This document shows, one piece after another, positions 1-6,210 of a stretch of 8,443 nucleotides of DNA. The translations under genes were made by a program, and so were the position numbers. Position 1 is the first letter of the stretch. The number at the start of each line of letters is the position of its first letter. The notes below the pieces were generated by a model. That model was not told the origin of the DNA, ran no database searches, and worked only from the letters and a program-made list of their open reading frames with translations. Origin of the DNA: Paracoccaceae bacterium. Lineage in GTDB: Bacteria > Pseudomonadota > Alphaproteobacteria > Rhodobacterales > Rhodobacteraceae. The stretch lies in the NCBI GenBank assembly GCA_002401045.1, contig NVSA01000022.1:5179-13621 (forward strand). Reading direction: 5' to 3'.

Positions 1-1204
1 TACCACGGGTGATTTTGGCTGTACCTGAATATGTGGCATGACCAATAACAGTATGCAGTTCTTGAACCGTTGGGGGGAGTTCTTTGAAGGTTTCCCCTAA
101 ACTACGTATAAAAAGCGGCAGATAAGGGGCTTCGGATTGGCCGTCTGCCACGGATAAATCAGCGAAAGCCGCGCGTAGATCAACCAAGCTAATATCGTGT
201 ATGCAGGGACGTGCGCCATATGGAATATGGTTTTGTTTATTTACAATTGCCCGTGCTGTGATGGTTGGAATAAAAGAACCGTCCCCTTGTTCTGCCCAAA
301 GTTGCCAGCGTTTTTTAATGTAAGTTTTGTTCCGCATCCCAATCACATCAACGATCATACCGCCCGTATCCGAGCCTAAGTGTTCGGTTGGCTGAGCAAA
401 TTTATGTGCTAAACGTATCAACCATTTTGGTGGTGGGCAGCGGCGCAATGTATTGAGTGTTGCGATCAAAGATACCGCCGCATTTAGAATGCCAAGCTCC
501 ATACCTGCGCGAAAACTGACTGATTTGGCGCTGAAGTGTTCAGGAAATAATAAAAGATCTGGTGCGCCAATCGTTTTGGCAACGCGGCGCGTGCCGTTTT
601 CAAAAGTGTACACACGTTTGTCTGCCCAGCATTTAATATCGCGCCAATGACCTGCCCGCCATTGTCTCAGGGGGAGTCCTGCCTGCGATAGGATGCTGGC
701 AACAACTGAATAACCGCGCGGGGCTTTGTTGCCCGGCATGATGGCGGTCTCGATTGTTTCGATTGTGTCTAAGTCGGTGCATAGCTGCGTGATTGCTGCG
801 GCCGAAACGGCAGGAACGCTTGAAGCACCTGAAAGCGCAAAGCACTTGTTTGTTTTGGCAAGGTTATCGAATTGTGTGATGTTAGCTGTGAAGTTACCCG
901 TATCGGAAAGATCAATATAGTTGATGCCGTTTGTTAGGCAAAACTCAACAACGCGGTAAGGTGTGTCGCCGTAGGTGTTGAAGGGCCCCGAAGCATCAAT
1001 AAGGGTTGTAACGCCTGCGGTAATGATGGGCGCTAAGTCTTTGTTTCGATCTAGGTATAGAGCGTTTGCATTTAAGTGCTGTGCAAGTTTTTCAGCCTTT
1101 TCCAACGTGCGGCCCGCGATGATTATAGCGTGCCCATCTTTGGCAAGGAGTGTGCAAAGCCGCGTTCCAAAAACGCCATATCCACCTAAAATAAGTACAG
1201 CCAT
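1..1204 (-). CDS. Saccharopine dehydrogenase-like NAD(P)-binding protein with C-terminal DUF4166 domain (3' end cut by window)
   Basis: The frame is open from ATG at 1204 to the window edge, 401 complete codons. The N-terminus (MAVLILGGYGVFGTRL) is a Rossmann dinucleotide-binding loop with glycines at residues 8, 10 and 13, followed by an AGRT strand end near residues 30-33. The LIDASGPF stretch (68-75) and NYIDLSD (95-101) resemble the catalytic-fold part of saccharopine dehydrogenase-family reductases. From about residue 362 (LPLFIRSLGETFKELPP, then a GHATYSGTAKITRG segment) it matches the start of a DUF4166 domain, which must continue beyond the edge. Substrate and reaction are unknown; I infer an NAD(P)-dependent oxidoreductase. 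The start is supported by AGAGG at about 10 nt upstream. A terminator lies between this gene and rpmJ, yet I see no clear promoter of its own, so it may depend on read-through or a weak promoter. Confidence 0.85.
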   Translation of the reverse strand, partial: MAVLILGGYGVFGTRLCTLLAKDGHAIIIAGRTLEKAEKLAQHLNANALYLDRNKDLAPIITAGVTTLIDASGPFNTYGDTPYRVVEFCLTNGINYIDLSDTGNFTANITQFDNLAKTNKCFALSGASSVPAVSAAAITQLCTDLDTIETIETAIMPGNKAPRGYSVVASILSQAGLPLRQWRAGHWRDIKCWADKRVYTFENGTRRVAKTIGAPDLLLFPEHFSAKSVSFRAGMELGILNAAVSLIATLNTLRRCPPPKWLIRLAHKFAQPTEHLGSDTGGMIVDVIGMRNKTYIKKRWQLWAEQGDGSFIPTITARAIVNKQNHIPYGARPCIHDISLVDLRAAFADLSVADGQSEAPYLPLFIRSLGETFKELPPTVQELHTVIGHATYSGTAKITRG

Positions 1205-1228
1205 TTTGAATAATACCTCTAGTGCAAT

Positions 1229-1258
1229 AAAAAAGCCGCCCAAAAGAGCGGCTTTTTT
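1229..1258 (-). terminator. Rho-independent terminator of rpmJ (possibly bidirectional)
   Basis: An 11-bp perfect stem with arms at 1229-1239 and 1248-1258 encloses an 8-nt loop. The core is GCCGC/GCGGC with A-runs on one flank and T-runs on the other. Read on the minus strand it ends in six T and lies 21 nt after the rpmJ stop codon. The mirrored A/T flanks mean it could also stop transcription arriving on the plus strand. Confidence 0.88.
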
Positions 1259-1279
1259 AAAATCAATGTAATCGTGTGA

Positions 1280-1405
1280 TTAACCCTGACGCGCTTTAAA
1301 GCGAGGCTGGGTTTTGTTAATCACATAAACACGACCTTTGCGGCGCACAATGCGACAGTCGCGATGACGCGCTTTCAAAGAGCGTAGTGAGTTTCTGACC
1401 TTCAT
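1280..1405 (-). CDS. rpmJ: 50S ribosomal protein L36 (41 aa)
   Basis: This is the smallest protein of the large ribosomal subunit, rich in Arg and Lys. It starts MKVRNSLRSLKARHRD and ends FKARQG, the usual 41-residue form of alphaproteobacteria. It lacks the full Cys3-His zinc knuckle of the 37-38 residue form and keeps only a single Cys (residue 17). The open frame extends upstream to 1513, but that extension runs through tRNA-Val; the true ATG at 1405 has AGGAGA placed 6 nt upstream. The gene lies 63 nt downstream of tRNA-Val on the same strand and is followed by a strong terminator, so a tRNA-mRNA transcript is likely. Confidence 0.95.
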   Translation of the reverse strand: MKVRNSLRSLKARHRDCRIVRRKGRVYVINKTQPRFKARQG

Positions 1406-1424
1406 GGGTCTTCTCCTATATCGC

Positions 1425-1437
1425 GGCGCATAGCGCC
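1425..1437 (-). other. Short hairpin in the tRNA-Val/rpmJ spacer
   Basis: A perfect 5-bp inverted repeat GGCGC with a 3-nt loop and GCGCC lies between the tRNA and the rpmJ Shine-Dalgarno. No T-run follows on the minus strand, so it is not a good terminator. It could be a processing or stability element of a shared transcript. The structure is seen; the role is inference. Confidence 0.35.
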
Positions 1438-1468
1438 TTAAAAATTCCATTTTACCCCCGTAAAGGGG

Positions 1469-1543
1469 TGGTGGGCGTAACTGGGATTGAACCAGTGACC
1501 CCTTCGATGTCAACGAAGTGCTCTCCCGCTGAGCTATACGCCC
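1469..1543 (-). tRNA. tRNA-Val (anticodon GAC), CCA encoded
   Basis: The reverse complement folds as a complete cloverleaf: acceptor GGGCGTA pairing with TACGCCC, D arm GCTC/GAGC, anticodon stem CTTCG/CGAAG with loop TTGACAT, a 5-nt variable loop and T arm ACTGG/CCAGT with loop TTCAATC. The anticodon is GAC, reading the valine codons GUC and GUU. Discriminator A at 1472 is followed by an encoded CCA at 1469-1471. The mature body is 72 nt plus CCA. A C/G hairpin (arms 1454-1458 and 1465-1469) starts directly at the CCA end and may mark 3' processing. rpmJ follows on the same strand. Confidence 0.96.
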
Positions 1544-1584
1544 GAAAAGCGAAGGGACGCGAAAACGTCCCCAGTCGTCGGGCT

Positions 1585-1613
1585 TCTATAGAAGGAGTTG
1601 GGGCAAGGTTCAA
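1585..1613 (-). promoter_or_regulatory. Sigma70-type promoter for tRNA-Val (and probably rpmJ)
   Basis: On the minus strand the -35 box TTGAAC (1608-1613) and -10 box TATAGA (1585-1590) are separated by exactly 17 nt. Transcription would begin near 1578, about 35 nt before the mature tRNA 5' end, a normal pre-tRNA leader length. Confidence 0.65.
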
Positions 1614-1672
1614 GAGGTTTTGTATAAGCATTTTATGGGATATAGATTGTTGCAGGGAAGGAACAGCAAAAC

Positions 1673-2530
1673 ATGGTTAAAAAATACGATCTACGCCTGC
1701 CAGCTAAGGTGACAAATCCTGTTGTCTTCAGTTCTGCTCATAGTGGCTGTGCATACCCGCAGGCGTTTCTAGACAACTCTTTGTTGGATGATTTGCTGAT
1801 CCGTAGTTCCGAAGATGCCTTTGTAGACGCACTATACAAGGATTTAGTCGATTTTGGCTCGCCGCAATTATGCGCAACAGCACCGCGTGCATATGTTGAT
1901 TTGAACCGCGGCCCTGATGAAATGGACCCTGCTATTATTGAAGGGTCAAAGCGCGCGTCGAACAATCCGCGCGTGGCGGCAGGCTTGGGGGTGATTCCAC
2001 GGGTGGTGTCCGAAGGGCGCGCTATTCAGTGCGGAAAGATCACGCGTGAAGCCGCAGAGGCGCGTCTGGATGAATTTTATCACCCGTTTCATGATTTGTT
2101 GGGCGAATTGCTGACCCAAGCCAAGCGGCGATTCGGGATGGCATTGTTGATTGATTGCCATTCGATGCCAAATGATGCCGTGCAAAATGCTATCGCACCA
2201 GGCGGGGCGCGGCCTGATATCATTCTGGGCAATCGGTTCGGTGCGTCGGCCAGTGTGCAGGTATTTGATTTGGTTGAAGCGGCTTTTAAAGCGCAGGGTT
2301 TTGTGGTCGGGCGCAACACGCCTTTTGCGGGGGGGTATATCACCAAAAAATATGGTGCCCCGTCGCGCAATCGTCATGTGGTGCAGGTCGAGATTAACCG
2401 TGCTTTGTACATGGATGAGGCAAGCGTTACTAAAAACCAGCATTTCGATGACATTTCAAAACGCCTGACGGCCGCGTCCAAGCTGATTTGTGACGGCATG
2501 CAGCCACTTGTGCAATTGGCGGCGGAATAA
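1673..2530 (+). CDS. N-formylglutamate amidohydrolase family protein
   Basis: This 285-residue protein belongs to the N-formylglutamate amidohydrolase family, metal-dependent enzymes that hydrolyse N-formyl-L-glutamate to formate and glutamate, as in the last step of one histidine degradation route. Family hallmarks are SSAHSG (20-25), PRAYVDLNR (71-79), LIDCHSMP (159-166) and VQVEINRALYMDE (238-250). The His and Asp/Glu residues in these blocks are the likely metal and catalytic ligands. Length is normal and no signal peptide is seen, so it should be cytoplasmic. The ATG at 1673 has AAGGA 10 nt upstream. A weak -10-like TATAGA lies at 1641-1646 without a clear -35. No other hut genes are visible, so a role in histidine use is not supported by context; another N-formyl or N-acyl amino acid substrate is possible. 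It converges on dinB with no gap. Confidence 0.9.
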   Translation: MVKKYDLRLPAKVTNPVVFSSAHSGCAYPQAFLDNSLLDDLLIRSSEDAFVDALYKDLVDFGSPQLCATAPRAYVDLNRGPDEMDPAIIEGSKRASNNPRVAAGLGVIPRVVSEGRAIQCGKITREAAEARLDEFYHPFHDLLGELLTQAKRRFGMALLIDCHSMPNDAVQNAIAPGGARPDIILGNRFGASASVQVFDLVEAAFKAQGFVVGRNTPFAGGYITKKYGAPSRNRHVVQVEINRALYMDEASVTKNQHFDDISKRLTAASKLICDGMQPLVQLAAE

Positions 2531-3784
2531 TTAGCGTAACGAGCGTCCTTTAAGGATCGCGTCTTTGCCGAATTTTTCTTTGATCTTATCTGCAGCACGT
2601 TCCACTTGTGCGCGCTTGCCTGCCGCTGGGTCTAATAAATTTCCCATCGATTGAATTTCGCTCACTTGGGTGAGGTTGGAAATCCCCACGCCAATTAGAC
2701 GAAACGGAGCTTTGTTTATCACGGATGTTAGCAAGGGGCGGGCATGGCTATAGATGACGTCAGCCATTTGGGTCGGATCGGTCAGGGTGATGCGGCGGGT
2801 CAGGGATTTATGGTTGGATTGTTTGATTTTCAGAGTCACCACCTTACCCATCATACCTTTGATTTTTGCGCGATCTGCGACTTGTTCGGATAGCCGCCAG
2901 ACGTATCCATCCAGCAGATCGATGTCGCGGATGTCGTCCATAAATGTGGTTTCTTTCGAAATGCTTTTGACGGCAATACCAGTACTGACGTGGCGGTAAT
3001 CTGTGCCACGACACAAATGCCATAAACGATCCCCCATGGTGCCATATTGCTCAACCAAAACTTTACGGTCGCGGCGTTTTAAATCTGAGAATTTTCGGAT
3101 GCCATCGTTTTCTAGTTTGGCTTGCATTGCCTTGCCGACGCCCCATATTTTTTTGATGGGTAGCGGGTTTAAAAACGCTTCGGTTTCAGCTTTGCCGATA
3201 ATCGAAAACCCGCGCGGTTTATCCAGATCAGAGGCCAGCTTTGCTAGGAATTTATTGTGTGACAGGCCGATTGAGCCAGAAATTCCAATTTCATCTTCCA
3301 TCCGCTTGACCAGCCGCGCCATCATCACGGCAGGGGGTGCGCCGTGTAGTTTGGTAGTGCCTGTCAGATCCATGAAGGCTTCATCCATGGATAAAGGCTC
3401 AATCGCGGGGGTAAGCTCTGTCATCATCTGACGAATTTGTTTTGAGACCTCAACATAGGCCGCCATGCGGGGCTTGACGACGACGGCTTCGGGGCAAAGT
3501 TTCAGGGCCTTGAACATCGGCATGGCGGAATGAACGCCGCGAATGCGCGCGATATAGCAAGCGGTAGAAACGACGCCGCGCCTGCCGCCGCCGATGATAA
3601 CGGGCTTGTCGCGCAGAGCGGGGTTATCGCGTTTTTCAACAGAGGCAAAAAACGCATCGCAATCCATGTGGGCGATGGTGAGGGTTTCAAGCTCTGGATG
3701 AGACAGCACACGGGGGCCGCCGCAGATAGGGCATCGACGGCTGGGTTTGATTTCGATGAGGCAATCGCGGCAAATTGTTGACAT
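2531..3784 (-). CDS. dinB: DNA polymerase IV (Y-family) with N-terminal four-Cys zinc-ribbon-like extension
   Basis: This 417-residue Y-family translesion polymerase copies past damaged bases at low fidelity. Catalytic carboxylates are present: MDCDAFFASVE (40-50, metal-binding D41) and SMDEAF (132-137, D134-E135). Also visible are the fingers block VVSTACYIAR (71-80), SIGLSHNKFLAKLASDLDKP (171-190) and the helix-hairpin-helix IWGVG (213-217). A little-finger domain follows from about residue 270 and the tail ends GKDAILKGRSLR. Residues 1-30 add C5-x2-C8 and C18-x2-C21, a probable zinc ribbon. No canonical QLxLF clamp-binding peptide is seen; QSMGNLLD (378-385) is a possible degenerate version. 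No later start keeps the polymerase core with a good ribosome site, and the ATG itself has no Shine-Dalgarno (see the -10 entry upstream). Catalytic residues argue against an ImuB-type inactive homologue. Confidence 0.94.
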   Translation of the reverse strand: MSTICRDCLIEIKPSRRCPICGGPRVLSHPELETLTIAHMDCDAFFASVEKRDNPALRDKPVIIGGGRRGVVSTACYIARIRGVHSAMPMFKALKLCPEAVVVKPRMAAYVEVSKQIRQMMTELTPAIEPLSMDEAFMDLTGTTKLHGAPPAVMMARLVKRMEDEIGISGSIGLSHNKFLAKLASDLDKPRGFSIIGKAETEAFLNPLPIKKIWGVGKAMQAKLENDGIRKFSDLKRRDRKVLVEQYGTMGDRLWHLCRGTDYRHVSTGIAVKSISKETTFMDDIRDIDLLDGYVWRLSEQVADRAKIKGMMGKVVTLKIKQSNHKSLTRRITLTDPTQMADVIYSHARPLLTSVINKAPFRLIGVGISNLTQVSEIQSMGNLLDPAAGKRAQVERAADKIKEKFGKDAILKGRSLR

Positions 3785-3790
3785 GGAGGG

Positions 3791-3796
3791 AGTATA
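3791..3796 (-). promoter_or_regulatory. Candidate -10 box of a leaderless dinB transcript
   Basis: On the minus strand TATACT ends 6 nt before the dinB ATG, so transcription would begin at or next to the A of the start codon. The intervening CCCTCC is not a Shine-Dalgarno. The -35 region (about 3814-3819) is weak and overlaps the inverted repeat TCCTA-GG-TAGGA at 3807-3818, which could bind a regulator. No SOS-type GTTC-N7-GTTC box was seen. Confidence 0.4.
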
Positions 3797-3957
3797 CCAT
3801 GAGATATCCTAGGTAGGACAGGGGGGAAGTATTTGATTTTGTCGTGTTCATTTGGAAATACGGTGTTGTAATTTGTATTTTTTAAAAACTAAGAATTACA
3901 GTATAAGTTGTTCTTAAATTAGATGTGAATGAAGGACGCAGGGTGTACTGTGGAAAA

Positions 3958-4329
3958 TTACATATCGCTTCGGGTGTCGTATGTATGGCGATTGATATTG
4001 ATTTGGGCTTGGTGATTGGTTGCCCAATCACTGAGGGCAGTGATGGCCGTTTGTAATGTTTTGGCAAGTGGTGTGAGCGCATAGCTAACTTGGGGTGGTG
4101 ACGTTGGCAGGACTTGGCGTGAGACAAGGCCGTCGCGCTCTAAGTTACGCAGGGTGACCGTGAGCATACGTTTTGAGATGCCAGTTATGACGCGCGATAG
4201 GGCGTTGAAGCGGCAGGGGCCTTTTTGTAGCTCGAAGATGACAAGTAAGCTCCATGCATCGCCGATACGATCGAGGATGTCGCGCATGGGGCAGGCGTAG
4301 TTTTTCTGACGTCTGGTTTGGATGGTCAA
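3958..4329 (-). CDS. HxlR-family winged-helix transcriptional regulator (hxlR-1)
   Basis: This 123-residue protein has the HxlR/MarR-like winged helix-turn-helix fold. YACPMRDILDRIGDAWSLL (11-29) is the N-terminal helix with the family's conserved Cys (C13). GISKRMLTVTLRNLERDGLV (50-69) is the recognition-helix block, and PPQVSYALTPLA (78-89) forms the wing. HxlR proteins act as dimers and several sense aldehydes, quinones or oxidants through that Cys. The start is TTG at 4329, with AGAGG 7-8 nt upstream; the next ATG (residue 15) would remove C13. It is divergent from an NAD(P)-binding reductase and probably controls it and itself. The ligand is unknown. Confidence 0.9.
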   Translation of the reverse strand: MTIQTRRQKNYACPMRDILDRIGDAWSLLVIFELQKGPCRFNALSRVITGISKRMLTVTLRNLERDGLVSRQVLPTSPPQVSYALTPLAKTLQTAITALSDWATNHQAQININRHTYDTRSDM

Positions 4330-4342
4330 GGGGTTACCTCTG

Positions 4343-4414
4343 GGTTCCTATGTGACGGGTGAGTACCTATTGCATATTTAATAATCTATTATATCTAAGT
4401 TACAATAAGTAACT
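4343..4414. promoter_or_regulatory. Divergent control region between hxlR-1 and the reductase gene, with candidate operators
   Basis: This AT-rich spacer contains three notable elements. Two boxes, GGTTCCTA (4343-4350) and AGTACCTA (4362-4369), are identical to boxes in the second HxlR spacer. An inverted repeat AGTTAC-N5-GTAACT (4398-4414) sits just before the reductase ribosome site. On the plus strand TTGCAT (4370-4375) and TATCTA (4392-4397), 16 nt apart, could be a promoter, but this is weak. Binding by the adjacent HxlR protein is inference. Confidence 0.5.
4388..4393 (-). promoter_or_regulatory. -10 box of the hxlR-1 promoter
   Basis: A perfect TATAAT is present on the minus strand. 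Transcription would start near 4381 and give a leader of about 50 nt to the TTG at 4329. The -35 position falls inside the inverted repeat at 4398-4414 and is not a good TTGACA match, which fits a promoter controlled by a protein at that repeat. Confidence 0.5.
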
Positions 4415-4426
4415 ATGGAGATAAAC

Positions 4427-5053
4427 ATGAAAATTTTACTATTGGGTGCTACAGGTATGGTGGGGTCACGGATTTTGTCTGAAGCGGTCGCGCGGAAACA
4501 TCAGGTTGTAGCGGTGGCACGGAACCCGCAAAATATTAAGGTTACTGATGGCATTGTTGCGTTGGGATTGAATGTGACAGATGCGCAGGCTGTGGCGTCA
4601 GCAGCGCAAGATGTGGATGTGATTGTATCGGCGGTTAGTCCACGCAATTCAGATGATGCGGTTGCCGATGCGGCGGCGATTGCGCAGGGTGTTATTGGCG
4701 GTGCCAAGCAAGCGAACAAACGAGTCTTGGTTGTTGGCGGTGCGGGGACGTTGGATTTGCCAGATGGAAATCCCGTGATGAGCGTTTTACCTGATTTTAT
4801 TGTGCCAGAGGCCACAGGGATGAAAAACTTCCGTAATGATTTGCAGGCGTCTGATTTGGATTGGTCATTTTTTGCTCCTGCGGCGACGATTGAACCTGGT
4901 GAACGCACAGGAAATTTCCGTTTGGGTACGGATGTTTTGGTTTCAGATTCCGAAGGTAATTCCAAGATTAGTGCCGAGGATTTTGCTTGTGCTTTGGTCA
5001 ATGAACTGGAAAGGCCTGCCCATTCGGGGCAAATCTTTACGATCGGTTATTAA
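4427..5053 (+). CDS. NAD(P)-binding Rossmann reductase, COG2910 (NADH-flavin reductase-like)
   Basis: This 208-residue protein is an atypical short-chain reductase. MKILLLGATGMVGSRIL has the TGxxGxxG-type nucleotide loop (GATGMVG, 7-13). Further signs are VAVARNP (28-34), DVIVSAVSPRN (64-74), VLVVGGAGTLDLPDG (100-114), DWSFFAPAATIEPGERTG (145-162) and ISAEDFACALVNELE (181-195), in the order expected of COG2910 proteins. Length is normal. The start is ATG 4427, not the in-frame ATG at 4415, because the only ribosome site, GGAG (4417-4420), lies 6 nt before 4427 and overlaps the upstream ATG. It is divergent from hxlR-1, a common pairing for such reductases. The likely role is reduction of a flavin, quinone or carbonyl compound in stress response; the true substrate is unknown. 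It converges on pyrF with a 23-nt gap and no clear terminator. Confidence 0.87.
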   Translation: MKILLLGATGMVGSRILSEAVARKHQVVAVARNPQNIKVTDGIVALGLNVTDAQAVASAAQDVDVIVSAVSPRNSDDAVADAAAIAQGVIGGAKQANKRVLVVGGAGTLDLPDGNPVMSVLPDFIVPEATGMKNFRNDLQASDLDWSFFAPAATIEPGERTGNFRLGTDVLVSDSEGNSKISAEDFACALVNELERPAHSGQIFTIGY

Positions 5054-5076
5054 GACCGTTGAGGATTGCGGATTCT

Positions 5077-5772
5077 TTAGAGCTTGCGCAATTCTTCTAA
5101 TACGGCAAGGGCGGCGGCGCGCGGGTCTTTGGCTTGCCAAATCGGGCGGCCGATGACGATGTGGTCGGCACCATCGTTGATTGCTGATGCTGGGGTTGCG
5201 ACGCGCTTTTGATCGCCTAATGCGGTGCCTGCGGGGCGCACGCCTGGGGTGACGATGAGTTTGTTTTTTGCTTCGGGTAGGGCGCGGATGAGGGCGGCTT
5301 CTTGCGGTGATGCGATGACGCCGTCGGCACCTGCGATAAAGGCGTTGCGGGCGCGTTCAACCACGAGATCGGCAATGGCACCGTCTTTGATGAGGCTGGC
5401 ATCTAGGTCGTCACGGTCAAGGGATGTCAGGATGGTGACAGCTAGGATTTTGGTGACGCTATCGCCGCGCCCTGCGACGGCGGCGCGTACCACATGGGGG
5501 TCGCCGTGGACGGTTAGAAAATCCATGTCGTATTGGGCAAGGCCCGCGACGGCTTTTTCAACGGTGGCACCAATGTCGAAAAGTTTCATGTCCAAGAAAA
5601 CTTTGAAGCCGCGAGATTTAAGCTCATTGGCAAGGGCAAGCCCGCCGCCTGTGAGCATTCCGAGGCCGATTTTGTAGAATGATACGCTATCGCCGAGTTT
5701 GTCGACGATGGTGCCGCCGTCCAAAAGGTTGGGGACATCGAGGGCTACGATTAGGCGGTCATCTGCGGACAT
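5077..5772 (-). CDS. pyrF: Orotidine 5'-phosphate decarboxylase
   Basis: This 231-residue TIM-barrel enzyme decarboxylates OMP to UMP, the last step of de novo pyrimidine synthesis, in the cytoplasm. Substrate-binding D12 lies in LIVALDVP (7-14), and the catalytic Asp-Lys-Asp set D61, K63, D66 lies in FLDMKLFDIG (59-68). LTVHGDP (86-92), IVTPGVRP (173-180) and HIVIGRPI (204-211) bind the phosphate. The frame opens at an earlier ATG (5799), but AAGGAG sits 6 nt before the ATG at 5772, which fixes the start. The gene lies 68 nt downstream of hxlR-2 on the same strand. A possible own promoter has TTGACG at 5819-5824 but a poor -10 (AATGCT, 5795-5800), so some read-through from hxlR-2 is possible. 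No terminator is obvious after the stop. Confidence 0.96.
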   Translation of the reverse strand: MSADDRLIVALDVPNLLDGGTIVDKLGDSVSFYKIGLGMLTGGGLALANELKSRGFKVFLDMKLFDIGATVEKAVAGLAQYDMDFLTVHGDPHVVRAAVAGRGDSVTKILAVTILTSLDRDDLDASLIKDGAIADLVVERARNAFIAGADGVIASPQEAALIRALPEAKNKLIVTPGVRPAGTALGDQKRVATPASAINDGADHIVIGRPIWQAKDPRAAALAVLEELRKL

Positions 5773-5840
5773 GGTGGTCTCCTTGGCTGGCGGTAGCATT
5801 GGCGCAACTGGGGCGGCGCGTCAATGAAAATGGGCGTGGA

Positions 5841-6206
5841 TTAGCTGGCGAATTTTTTTCTAGCGGCGTCGATTGATTGGAAGTTATCGCCTGCCCAAAA
5901 AACCACTGGTTTTATTACTTTGATGAAAGAATGCCCCATTTCGGTAAGTTCGTAGCTGACCGCCAAAGGAGGCCCTGAGTGAACTGTGCGGGTTAAAAAA
6001 CCATCGCGTTCTAGTGATTTTAGGTTTTCGGTTAAAACGCGTGGGGTGATGTCGCCCACGGTGCGCTTGAGTTCGCCAAATCTGTGGGATTCGTCCTCAA
6101 GAGCTAAGAAGATAAGTATCTGCCATTTACCTGTAACTTTGGACAAAACACTGCGTACAGGGCAGGTCGCGGCGTCTTCTTTTGTAAGGGCGGTTATGTC
6201 GAGCAT
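5841..6206 (-). CDS. HxlR-family winged-helix transcriptional regulator (hxlR-2)
   Basis: This 121-residue regulator has the same architecture as hxlR-1 but a clearly different sequence. ATCPVRSVLSKVTGKWQILI (13-32) carries the conserved N-terminal Cys (C15). DITPRVLTENLKSLERDGF (52-70) is the recognition-helix block and PPLAVSYELTEMG (79-91) the wing. The start ATG 6206 has AGGA 7 nt upstream, inside TAGGAACC. It is divergent from the tandem SnoaL-like gene across a 92-bp spacer and probably regulates that gene and itself. The conserved Cys suggests thiol-based sensing, as known for some family members; this is not shown here. Confidence 0.92.
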   Translation of the reverse strand: MLDITALTKEDAATCPVRSVLSKVTGKWQILIFLALEDESHRFGELKRTVGDITPRVLTENLKSLERDGFLTRTVHSGPPLAVSYELTEMGHSFIKVIKPVVFWAGDNFQSIDAARKKFAS

Positions 6207-6210
6207 AGTA

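Noticed and set aside
1280..1513. 77-residue minus-strand frame ending in L36
   Set aside because: The upstream half runs through the tRNA-Val gene and the spacer; the ribosome site and family length fix the rpmJ start at 1405.
1469..1543. tRNA-Val as an integration site for a mobile element
   Set aside because: No integrase, no direct repeat of the tRNA 3' end and only ordinary genes are seen nearby.
1946..2443. 165-residue minus-strand open frame inside the amidohydrolase gene
   Set aside because: It overlaps a well-supported plus-strand gene and shows no recognisable motifs or ribosome site, so it is a frame shadow.
3890..3916. TAAGAA/TTCTTA inverted repeat with 15-nt loop downstream of hxlR-1
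   Set aside because: An A/T-only 6-bp stem with a long loop in AT-rich sequence is likely chance, though an A/T-run follows on the minus strand. Otherwise the 3785-3957 spacer shows only the dinB upstream elements.
3785..3957. Possible LexA box controlling dinB
   Set aside because: No GTTC-N7-GTTC or GAAC-N7-GAAC pattern was found upstream of dinB, so SOS control is not supported by sequence.
4501..5001. 166-residue minus-strand open frame inside the reductase gene
   Set aside because: Composition (Thr, Ala, Ser, Pro rich without motifs) is that of an antisense shadow of a coding gene.
5044..5058. Small inverted repeat CGGT-N7-ACCG at the reductase stop codon
   Set aside because: A 4-bp stem with no T-run on either strand is too weak to call a terminator.
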